A stretch of DNA of 19,283 nucleotides from DASULA01 sp036278435 (GTDB lineage Bacteria > Actinomycetota > Actinomycetes > Mycobacteriales > DASULA01), in NCBI GenBank assembly GCA_036278435.1, contig DASULA010000362.1, forward strand, positions 1 to 19,283. Direction: 5' to 3'. The position numbers were made by a program, and so were the translations under genes. The notes under the pieces are model-generated. The model was given only the letters and a program-made list of their open reading frames with translations, had not been told where the DNA came from and did no database searches. Positions 1 through 6,162 of the stretch are shown piece by piece. The stretch's first letter is position 1; every line of letters starts with the position of its first letter.

Positions 1-880
1 CCGCCGTCACGATGCGGCGGATCGCACCGAGGATCGCTTTCCGGGTCTGCGTGCTGTAGCTGCGGATGTTCAGTTCGATCACCGCGTGCTCCGGGATGAC
101 GTTGCTCTTGGTGCCCGCCCGCACGCTGCCCACGGTCAGCACGGCGAAGTCATCCGGTGGCAGCTCTCGAGAGACGATCGTCTGCAGCCGCAGCACGATC
201 ATCGCGGCCAGCACGACCGGGTCGACCGCCGCCTGCGGCATCGACCCGTGCGCGCCACGGCCGTGCACGGTGATCCGCATGCTGTCCGAGGCGGACAGGA
301 ACGGCCCCGAATGCGTGCCCAGTCGCCCGGCCGGGAGGGCCAGCACGTGCTGGGCCAGTGCCACGTCGAGCGCGCCGACCAGGTCCGCCAGTCCGTCCTC
401 CACCATCGCTTGGGCGCCGTCCCCCAGTTCCTCGGCCGGCTGGAAGAGCGCCACCAGGGTGCCTGACCAGTGCCGCGCCCCGTCGGCCAGCAGCTGAGCC
501 GCGCCGAGCAGACAGCTCACGTGCACGTCGTGGCCGCAGGCGTGCATGACGGGCACCTCCGCGCCGCCGGCGTCGGTGGCGGTCACAGTGCTGGCATACG
601 GCAGCCCGGTGGCCTCCTTCACCGGCAGTGCGTCCATGTCCGCGCGCAACAGCACCCGGGGGCCGTCCCCGTTGACCAGCACCCCGATCACGCCGGTGCC
701 GCCGACCCTCTCGTGCACGGTGAACCCAGTGGCCAGGAGCCGGTCTGCGACCGCGCCGGCGGTGCGCTCCTCGTGGTGAGACAACTCTGGATGGCGGTGC
801 AGGTCCCGGTAGAGGTCCTCCTGCCAGCCACGTACGCCACCAATTCCTGCCAGCACACCGTTGACTGCGTCCGACGACAT
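1..880 (-). CDS. M20-family metal-dependent amidohydrolase (N-terminal part, runs off the left edge)
   Basis: The 293 visible codons read as an M20 amidohydrolase of the hippurate/N-acyl-amino-acid hydrolase type, which removes an acyl group from an N-acylated amino acid in the cytoplasm using a two-metal centre. Visible motifs are RADMDALPV (residues 79-87), HACGHDVH (113-120, with the metal-ligand Cys115 and His117) and PAEE (148-151, catalytic and metal-binding glutamates). The reading then continues into the dimerisation domain (RITVHGRGAHGSMP) up to the window edge, so the C-terminal third is missing. The ATG at 880 is chosen because a perfect AGGAGG (893-888) lies 7 nt upstream. That site lies in the loop of a small hairpin (882-899). 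The gene is divergent from the SDR at 1015. The exact substrate cannot be told. Confidence 0.93.
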   Translation of the reverse strand, partial: MSSDAVNGVLAGIGGVRGWQEDLYRDLHRHPELSHHEERTAGAVADRLLATGFTVHERVGGTGVIGVLVNGDGPRVLLRADMDALPVKEATGLPYASTVTATDAGGAEVPVMHACGHDVHVSCLLGAAQLLADGARHWSGTLVALFQPAEELGDGAQAMVEDGLADLVGALDVALAQHVLALPAGRLGTHSGPFLSASDSMRITVHGRGAHGSMPQAAVDPVVLAAMIVLRLQTIVSRELPPDDFAVLTVGSVRAGTKSNVIPEHAVIELNIRSYSTQTRKAILGAIRRIVTA

Positions 881-881
881 C

Positions 882-899
882 GCCACGCCTCCTCGTGGC
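882..899 (-). promoter_or_regulatory. Stem-loop with the Shine-Dalgarno sequence in its loop
   Basis: GCCACG (882-887) and CGTGGC (894-899) are perfect inverted repeats. The 6-nt loop between them (888-893) reads exactly AGGAGG on the minus strand, the ribosome binding site of the M20 gene. Whether the hairpin affects translation is inference; a 6-bp stem may also arise by chance in GC-rich DNA. Confidence 0.4.
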
Positions 900-1014
900 C
901 ATCATCTGCGCCGGAGGGCGATCAGGCCACCCGTGGCGCGTCGCCCGTGCTGGTGATGGACTGGTGCGGATGAGCCAACCGTGCCCAGTGTGACAACTGA
1001 CGGAGGAAGTACTC

Positions 1015-1614
1015 ATGAAGGTCATCGTCGTCGGCGCCAGCGGAACCCTCGGGCAAGGGGTTTGCGCCGCCCTCAGCGAGCACCACGAGGTCCTGCAGGC
1101 CTCCCGGCGCGGGAAGCACCAGGTGGACATCACGCAGGCCGGATCGATTGCCGAGCTGTATGCCGCCACCGGTCCTGTCGATGCGGTCGTCTGCACTGCC
1201 GGTGTCACCCCGTTCAAGCCGCTGACCGAGCTGACTCGGGACGACTTCGACGCCGGGATCAACGACAAGCTGCTCGGCCAGGTCGAGCTGGTCCGTCAGG
1301 GCCTGGACCACGTCCGGGACGGCGGCAGCTTCACCCTGGTCAGCGGAGTGACGTCCAATGACCCGATCCGCACGGGCGCCGTCGCCGGCACGGTCAGTGG
1401 AGCGATCGACGCGTTCGTGCGCTGTGCCGCCATCGAGCTGCCGCGGGCCCTGCGCATCAACGCCGTCAGCGCCACCGTGTTCGAGGAGGCATGGGAGGGC
1501 TACGGCGAGTTCTTCCCCGGCTACCGGCCTGTCCCGGTCCGTGAGGTCGGCCGCGCCTTCCTGAAGTCCGTCTCCGGGGCACAGACCGGACAGGTCTATC
1601 GAGTGGGCTACTGA
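1015..1614 (+). CDS. Short atypical SDR-family protein (199 aa)
   Basis: This is a compact Rossmann-fold protein of the short-chain dehydrogenase superfamily. It has the dinucleotide-binding motif GASGTLG (residues 7-13), a TAGV variant of the NNAG motif (61-64), and the closing pattern GAQTGQVYRVG. At 199 residues it is shorter than usual SDRs (about 250). It has a serine at the expected place (S110), but the Tyr-x3-Lys pair is absent: the region reads GAVAGTVSGAIDAF. The same shortened, Tyr/Lys-less layout is familiar from a subgroup of proteins annotated 'short chain dehydrogenase', so this is probably a family trait and not decay. GGAGGA 7 nt before the ATG supports the start. It may reduce a substrate by another mechanism or only bind NAD(P). 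It is divergent from the M20 gene and shares a 134-nt intergenic region with it. Confidence 0.88.
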   Translation: MKVIVVGASGTLGQGVCAALSEHHEVLQASRRGKHQVDITQAGSIAELYAATGPVDAVVCTAGVTPFKPLTELTRDDFDAGINDKLLGQVELVRQGLDHVRDGGSFTLVSGVTSNDPIRTGAVAGTVSGAIDAFVRCAAIELPRALRINAVSATVFEEAWEGYGEFFPGYRPVPVREVGRAFLKSVSGAQTGQVYRVGY

Positions 1615-1658
1615 GGACTGATCCCGTCTAGCGGTTCGTCGGCGACCCACGTCAACAC

Positions 1659-1685
1659 GCCCTGGCGCGCAGGGCTGCCTCTTTT
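1659..1685 (+). terminator. Possible intrinsic terminator between convergent genes
   Basis: GCCCTG (1659-1664) and CAGGGC (1670-1675) form a perfect 6-bp stem with a 5-nt GCGCG loop, followed by a pyrimidine-rich stretch ending in TTTT (1682-1685). It lies between the stop of the SDR at 1614 and the converging stop of the DUF427 gene at 1731. The T-run is interrupted and a few bases away from the stem, so function is uncertain. Confidence 0.4.
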
Positions 1686-1730
1686 CGCCGGCTCGACCGG
1701 AAGGACAACGGGGTGGGCCGTGTCCGGCAC

Positions 1731-2606
1731 TCAGTCGAACTCGAGCTCGCCGGAGGATGCGGCCGACTCTGCGAACATGCGCTGCTGCTCCGCTGGGCTG
1801 GACCAGGGCGTGACCGGTCTGGCGGCCGGGACGTCGTCGAGGACGAGATCGGTGCGTTCGTTGAAGAAGCAGATCATCTCTCGCACCGGCTGCGCGTCGT
1901 GCAGCGGATCCGGATAGGTCCACGCGACAGCCTGCCCGCGCTGGCCGGCGCCGGTGAGTGAGAAGTAGGACGCGTGTCCCTTGTAGGCACAGGTGGTTCG
2001 GTGCTCGCTCGGTTCGAGCAGCTCCAAACGGACGTCGTCGCGCGGAACGTACCAACGCACGGGCAGGTATGTCTCCAGGAGGGCGACGGCGTGCCGTGTG
2101 TCGGCGAGCGCGGTGCCGTCAAGAAAGACCTGCACGTGCCGGTCGGAGCGCAGCGTGTCGATGCGCTTGAACGGGTCGTGCGGGTGGCCGATCGCGACCT
2201 CGGCTTCCTCCATCCAGGCAAACGTGGGGAAGTCCAGCAGCACGTAGCCGGCCAGTGCCTCGTCCGCCGGCCGGAAGGCAGCGTTGGCCAGCAGCTCCTG
2301 GCGCACCTGCACGTCCAGCGGCTGCCCGGGGCTGGTGTGAGTGGCGAAGTCCTCAGGGCCGAGCACCGGCGGGAGTCCGTCCGGTTCCTCCCGCACGGCT
2401 GGCCCGCTCGGGACCAGTCGTGCGTGTAGCGCCCCTTCCGGCACGGCGTAGACGGGAACCAGCCGACGCGGCTCCCACACCAGCAGCGCCTCCTGCGTGT
2501 CCGCGAGTGTCTCGCCGCCATAGCGGACGCGAACCTTGCGCGCCGTCGGCTCGAAGCGCAGCTGCGGCAGGCTGGCCATCAGGTACCCACGCATCTTCAG
2601 TGCCAT
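1731..2606 (-). CDS. Tandem DUF427 (NTP_transf_9-like) protein
   Basis: The 291-residue protein contains two copies of the DUF427 fold. The first is marked by VRYGGETLADTQEALLVWE and VPVYAVPEGAL. The second is marked by VFLDGTALADTRHAVALLE, LPVRWYVPRDDV, a TTCAYKGHASYFSL segment and AWTYPDP. These are the usual conserved patches of the family: an edge strand, a Tyr/Pro-rich patch, and CxYKG before the tryptophan region. DUF427 proteins are small beta-rich proteins, common in actinobacteria and fungi, with no firmly established biochemical role. The ATG at 2606 (MALKMRGY) is chosen because the family homology begins soon after it and the codons upstream do not look coding; internal ATGs at codons 5 and 10 are alternatives. 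The ribosome binding site is weak (GGAA). It is transcribed toward the plus-strand SDR. Confidence 0.85.
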   Translation of the reverse strand: MALKMRGYLMASLPQLRFEPTARKVRVRYGGETLADTQEALLVWEPRRLVPVYAVPEGALHARLVPSGPAVREEPDGLPPVLGPEDFATHTSPGQPLDVQVRQELLANAAFRPADEALAGYVLLDFPTFAWMEEAEVAIGHPHDPFKRIDTLRSDRHVQVFLDGTALADTRHAVALLETYLPVRWYVPRDDVRLELLEPSEHRTTCAYKGHASYFSLTGAGQRGQAVAWTYPDPLHDAQPVREMICFFNERTDLVLDDVPAARPVTPWSSPAEQQRMFAESAASSGELEFD

Positions 2607-2668
2607 GGTTCCAGCGTCCGCCGTCTTGGTCGGCGTGACAAGGACCGTGAGCCGGGGCGTGAACGAGC

Positions 2669-2818
2669 TCAGTGGCTGGCGAGTCGGCCGGTGAGAGCCT
2701 GGTGTCGCTGGGCACTTGTGGCGTAGTCGAACTGTGTGTGCAGGTCGTTGCTGGAAGCGAAGAACAGCTCGCCCGTCACTCGGTAGACCGCAGTGGCGTT
2801 GCCCGCCTCGTCCCCGAC
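2669..2818 (-). pseudogene. C-terminal remnant of a SulP-family anion transporter (STAS tail)
   Basis: The minus strand here encodes about 49 residues ending in TGA with no upstream start; an in-frame TGA at 2821-2819 closes the reading. The segment VYRVTGELFFASSNDL followed by QFDYA is the characteristic first half of the STAS domain at the C-terminus of SulP transporters, and LTGRLASH resembles the usual last residues of these proteins. The central part of the STAS domain, about 45-50 residues between QFDYA and the tail, is missing, so this is an internally deleted fragment. The membrane domain is absent. It lies just upstream of the DUF427 start and next to another remnant. The assignment rests on family pattern recognition without a database search. 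Confidence 0.6.
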
Positions 2819-2842
2819 TCAGGTCCCGGTGAGTGGTCAAGT

Positions 2843-3186
2843 AGGGATCCAGAGCGCCCCCGGCCGCCTGAGCCTCGGGCCGCCTGGTTTCCCGTCAGAC
2901 AGATCGCCCCGAAGGCCTGCGCCAGGACCGGGGTGAGGAACGAGCGCGTGCCGCGGACGTCGAGGCCACTGACGTCGAGGTCGTCGGGGAGCGGGGCAGA
3001 GTCGAAGATCCAGGCACCGAGCGCCGCGTACAGGGGTCCGACCGCCTCCGCGCCCACGGCCGCCCGGGCCCTGGCCGCCACCCGCAGCAGTCGGAGGCCG
3101 GCGGTGTGTCCGGCTTCGTACTCCGGCGGAAAGTGGCTGCCGTAGTCGACGTGGGCATTGACCGCCGACCAGATCCTGCCCCACAC
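2843..3186 (-). pseudogene. Probable internal fragment of a DsbA-family (mycothiol-dependent reductase-like) protein
   Basis: An open minus-strand frame from a GTG at 3186 contains FPPEYEAGH, RVAARARAAVGAEAV and GPLYAALG. This run resembles the middle helical part of actinobacterial DsbA-family proteins of the Rv2466c type, mycothiol-dependent reductases. The N-terminal thioredoxin strand and the CPWC/CPxx active site are missing. Beyond the sequence PLPDDLDV the similarity fades and the reading drifts into low-quality sequence before the SulP fragment. No good ribosome binding site precedes the GTG. I read it as a decayed fragment; the right-hand limit of homology is approximate. A small orphan protein is the alternative. 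Confidence 0.45.
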
Positions 3187-3401
3187 AACCCGTAAAGGAA
3201 AGGATTGACGAGCCTGACGCGGACATGACTTTCAGCAGCCCCCGTCACCGACGAGCAGCGGCCGTAGTCCCGAATCGACGTTGTCGCACTGACACGCGCT
3301 GTCGTGCCGGGGGCCGGATGCTTGTCCGCGGCTCCGGGGCGGGTGGCGTCCAGGATCAAGATGAAGCCGAAACCGAGTATGACCAGCGAGGAGATGGTCA
3401 T
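2895..3401 (-). CDS. Possible translationally coupled small one-helix ORF, 3' end probably scrambled
   Basis: The ATG at 3401 overlaps the DUF2254 stop codon as ATGA, the same coupling used by the genes before it. The first residues (MTISSLVILGFGFILILDA) form one strong membrane helix, followed by a polar stretch. The frame stays open to 2895 (168 aa). Its second half, below about 3186, lies opposite in frame to the DsbA-like fragment and looks like non-coding Arg/Ser/Pro-rich shadow. The likely true protein is therefore a short membrane peptide of some 60-80 residues whose original end was lost when the neighbouring remnants were brought in. No Shine-Dalgarno is evident, as expected for a coupled start. 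No family is recognised. Confidence 0.35.
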   Translation of the reverse strand: MTISSLVILGFGFILILDATRPGAADKHPAPGTTARVSATTSIRDYGRCSSVTGAAESHVRVRLVNPFLYGLCGAGSGRRSMPTSTTAATFRRSTKPDTPPASDCCGWRPGPGRPWARRRSDPCTRRSVPGSSTLPRSPTTSTSVASTSAARARSSPRSWRRPSGRSV

Positions 3402-4702
3402 GGCGTCGGCGGTGTGTGCACCGACGTATCGGACCCATGAGGTGGGGCGCCGGGCCCGTGGATGTGGGCGGTCCAGGTGGTGATGGCGTGGTGGTTTTCG
3501 GGCAGGGCGGCGTCGGCGAGGTCGGTGAGCAGGGTGGTCATCCGGCCGGGGATCTGGGCGACGTCGGCGCCGTAGCGCCAGATTTCGGCGACGGTGAGGT
3601 TGAGGTAGTCGGCGAACCGGTACTGGTGGACTAGGAGGCGGGGGGTGTCGTGCTGGTCGCGGGTCCACCCGGTGGGGAGGTGGCGGGTGGCCAGTCGGCG
3701 CAGCAGGTCGTGCAGGGCGTCGAGGACCTGGGTGGCGGTGGTGGGGTCGTTGACTGCGGGGGACAGGGCACGTTGGGCGATGTCGATGAGCTGACGGAAG
3801 CCGAAGGCGATGTCTTGTTCCATGGTGCGTTCGGTGTCCAGGGCCACCTCGGCGGTCAGCTGCGGCGCCAGCCGGTCGATGTCGAGCGTCGTGGGGGTGG
3901 CTGGGTGCACGGTGAACAGGGGCCCACCGGCGGGGATGAAGTCACCGATCCGCCCGGCCAGGATCAGGACGCAGTCGTGTTCGCGGGCCAGCCGGGCCAA
4001 GGTGGTGTGGTTGGCCGAGACGAGCACGCCGGGACTGGGTGCGGTGACGGTGTGCTCGCCGTGGTGGGCGGGGCTGGGGCACGGTGGCGGTGGTGGGGGG
4101 TCGTGGCCGGGTGGGCAGGTCCGCTCGATCAGGTCGCGGGTTTCGGCGGCGATGGTGGTGATGATGGTGGCGACCCGGATCAGGTTGGCGACGTGGCTGA
4201 TGTAGACGATGAACAGCCCGATGCTGGCCAGCACCAGCAGGAATGCGCCGGTGACGGCGACGCGGGGCACGAACGGGTGGTGTGTGGCGGTGCCGCGGAT
4301 GCCGCGGTGGACGACCATGGCGTACACGAAGGTGCCCACGAACACCCCGAGGGTGGCCTGGATGGTCCGGTCGGCCAGGAACATTCGCAGGACGCGGGGG
4401 GAGAACTGGGCGCTGGCCAGTTGCAGGACGACCATGGTGATGGAGAAGACCAGGCCGGTGATCGAGATCATCGAGGTGATGATCGCCGACAGCAGGCTGC
4501 GGGCCCCGGCGGGTGGGCCCGGGAACAGGATGGCGGTGTGGTCGAGGGGCAGCTGCTGGTCCACGGCGAGCAGTCCGGCGCCGAGGGCGATGGCGGCGGT
4601 GGTGCAGGTGGCGGGGACCAGCCAGAAGGTGGCGCGCAGCACGTCGCGCAGCCGGCTGGCCGAGACCAGCCCGGCCGGCCGGAGCTGCGCGGGCTGCCTC
4701 AC
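3398..4702 (-). CDS. DUF2254 integral membrane protein
   Basis: This 434-residue protein matches the DUF2254 family: four membrane helices in the N-terminal part and a soluble C-terminal part. The helices include FWLVPATCTTAAIALGAGLL, an SAIITSMISITGLVFSIT stretch, LGVFVGTFVYAMVV and AFLLVLASIGLFIVYISHV. The soluble part contains the conserved segments AGRIGDFIPAGGPL, DIAFGFRQLIDIAQRALS, PAVNDPTTATQVLDAL and QYRFADYL. A proline run sits at about residue 200-212, between the two parts. The function of the family is unknown; a membrane channel or transport role is only a guess. The GTG at 4702 overlaps the previous stop as GTGA, which decides the start. It is the third gene of a coupled minus-strand set behind the SDR and the small anchored protein. 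Confidence 0.88.
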   Translation of the reverse strand: MRQPAQLRPAGLVSASRLRDVLRATFWLVPATCTTAAIALGAGLLAVDQQLPLDHTAILFPGPPAGARSLLSAIITSMISITGLVFSITMVVLQLASAQFSPRVLRMFLADRTIQATLGVFVGTFVYAMVVHRGIRGTATHHPFVPRVAVTGAFLLVLASIGLFIVYISHVANLIRVATIITTIAAETRDLIERTCPPGHDPPPPPPCPSPAHHGEHTVTAPSPGVLVSANHTTLARLAREHDCVLILAGRIGDFIPAGGPLFTVHPATPTTLDIDRLAPQLTAEVALDTERTMEQDIAFGFRQLIDIAQRALSPAVNDPTTATQVLDALHDLLRRLATRHLPTGWTRDQHDTPRLLVHQYRFADYLNLTVAEIWRYGADVAQIPGRMTTLLTDLADAALPENHHAITTWTAHIHGPGAPPHGSDTSVHTPPTP

Positions 4703-5076
4703 CGGTGGCGGCGCCGGGCTGCCCGGGCGGTGAGGAACCCCAGCGCAGCCCCCAGGGCCAGCGCGGCCAGGACCCCGGCGCGGCGGTGGGCAGGTCGCGG
4801 CGGAGTGGGGTGGGAAAGGCGGGCCGCGGCCCGTGCCTGTGCCGGGTTGAGGTGGGCTCGCCGGGCGTGGGCGGTGGCCAGGGCGAGCTGTTCGCGGGCG
4901 GCGGTGACCGGCACCCCGCCGTAGCTGGTGCGCTGGTGCTGGTGGGCTGCCAGCTCGGCGGGGGTGGCGCCGGGCCCGCGGCCGGCGAGGACGTTGGCGC
5001 GCAGCGCCGCGATCCGCTGTTGCGGTCCGCTGGGGTGTGCGCGGTCGGTGGGTGCCGGCGTGCCGGTGGTGCTCAT
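4699..5076 (-). CDS. Small tail-anchored hypothetical protein (125 aa)
   Basis: No family is recognised. The protein has a polar, Ala/Arg/Gln-rich helical body and one C-terminal hydrophobic helix (AGVLAALALGAALGFLTA) ending in an Arg-rich tail (RAARRRHR), the layout of a tail-anchored membrane protein. Its body includes TPAELAAHQHQRTSYGGVPV and predicted charged helices. The ATG at 5076 overlaps the SDR stop as ATGA and its own TGA overlaps the DUF2254 GTG. It is therefore very likely translated in a fixed ratio with both neighbours. A role as adaptor or spacer in a membrane complex with the anchored SDR and DUF2254 is inference. Confidence 0.75.
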   Translation of the reverse strand: MSTTGTPAPTDRAHPSGPQQRIAALRANVLAGRGPGATPAELAAHQHQRTSYGGVPVTAAREQLALATAHARRAHLNPAQARAAARLSHPTPPRPAHRRAGVLAALALGAALGFLTARAARRRHR

Positions 5077-6080
5077 CGGCGGGTGCGGATCGCGGCGGCC
5101 ACGGCGCCGCCGGCGCAGGCGAGCAGTCCGGTGAGCAGGGCGCGGCGGTGCATCGAGGCCCACAGCTGGGGGTCGCGGGAGTGGGCTTGGGCGTCGAAGG
5201 GGCCGTGAGCGCCGCGGTCGTGCTGGGCATCTTGGGGTTCGAACACGTTGGAGCCCCACCGGGGCAGCTGCTGCTGGGTCTGCTGGGAGGCCACGCCGGT
5301 GCGGCCCAGGTACACATCGATCAGCTTGGGTGCGAGGCGTTCGCCCAGGATGGTGTAGGCGGTGGAGATACCGACCCAGATGTTGCGGCGGGGGTGGGTG
5401 GCCAGGAACACGATCGCCTTGGCGGGCAGCTCGGGTTGGAAGATGGGCGGCACCGGCATCGGGTGGTGGTCCATCTTGTTGAGGTTCCAGTTGAACTGGG
5501 GGGTGTTCAGCCCGGGCAGCTGGGCCAGGCACAGTTTGACGTGGCTGTGCTCGTGCGCGAGCTCGGTCATCACCGACTCGCTGTAACCGACGATGGCGTG
5601 CTTGGCGCCGCAGTAGGCCGATTGCAGCGGGATGGAGCGGTAGGCCATCGCCGAGCACACGTTGATGATGACGCCGCGGTCGCGGGGACGCATCCGGGCC
5701 AGCGCGGCCTGGGTGCCGTGCACCTGCCCGTAGTAGGTGACCTCGGTCATCCGGGCGAACTCTGCGGGGCTGGTGTCCCAGGAGAAGGCCAGCGACCCGG
5801 CGAAGGCGACGTTGACCCACACGTCGATGGCGCCCAGCTCGGTTTCGACCCGGTCGGCGGCGTGTTCGACGGCGTCGTGGTCGGCGACGTCGGTGGGGAT
5901 CCCTAGCCCGTGCCGGCCGGCGGCGGTCACGTCGGCGACGGCGCCGTCCAGCCCGGCTTGGCCGCGGGCCAGGACGGCCACGTCGTACCCGGCGGCGGCG
6001 AAGGCTTGCACGGTCGCGCGGCCGACCCCGGCGGTGCCGCCGGTCACCACTGCCAGTTTGTGCCCGTTCTTTGATGTCAT
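5073..6080 (-). CDS. SDR-family oxidoreductase with C-terminal membrane anchor
   Basis: A classical short-chain dehydrogenase of 335 residues. The cofactor motif TGGTAGVG is at residues 13-20, an NVAFAG variant of NNAG at 90-95, and the catalytic residues are Ser143, Tyr156 and Lys160 (YCGAK). After the ordinary domain (about 255 residues) there is an 80-residue extension rich in Gln, Asp and His, ending in a hydrophobic helix (ALLTGLLACAGGAVAAA) and a basic tail. The enzyme should thus sit on the cytoplasmic face of the membrane. The ATG at 6080 has GGAGAG upstream. The TGA overlaps the ATG of the small anchored protein. It follows the GH15 gene by 82 nt in the same direction and may be cotranscribed. 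Anchored actinobacterial SDRs of this layout are known, but the substrate is not. Confidence 0.92.
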   Translation of the reverse strand: MTSKNGHKLAVVTGGTAGVGRATVQAFAAAGYDVAVLARGQAGLDGAVADVTAAGRHGLGIPTDVADHDAVEHAADRVETELGAIDVWVNVAFAGSLAFSWDTSPAEFARMTEVTYYGQVHGTQAALARMRPRDRGVIINVCSAMAYRSIPLQSAYCGAKHAIVGYSESVMTELAHEHSHVKLCLAQLPGLNTPQFNWNLNKMDHHPMPVPPIFQPELPAKAIVFLATHPRRNIWVGISTAYTILGERLAPKLIDVYLGRTGVASQQTQQQLPRWGSNVFEPQDAQHDRGAHGPFDAQAHSRDPQLWASMHRRALLTGLLACAGGAVAAAIRTRR

Positions 6081-6162
6081 GGGTCTCTCCTTCGCTTGGG
6101 GGGCTTGCCGGGCAGGGGGCCGGCTGTCCGGGGGTCGCCGGTGTGGCCCTGGTAGGGCTGGC

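Noticed and set aside
4081..4110. GGTGG-rich tract resembling a simple repeat
   Set aside because: It encodes the proline run of the DUF2254 linker and has no regular unit.
3650..4924. A 424-codon plus-strand frame rich in Gly, Val and Asp
   Set aside because: It is the antisense shadow of DUF2254 and the small anchored protein, which have clear family or coupling evidence.
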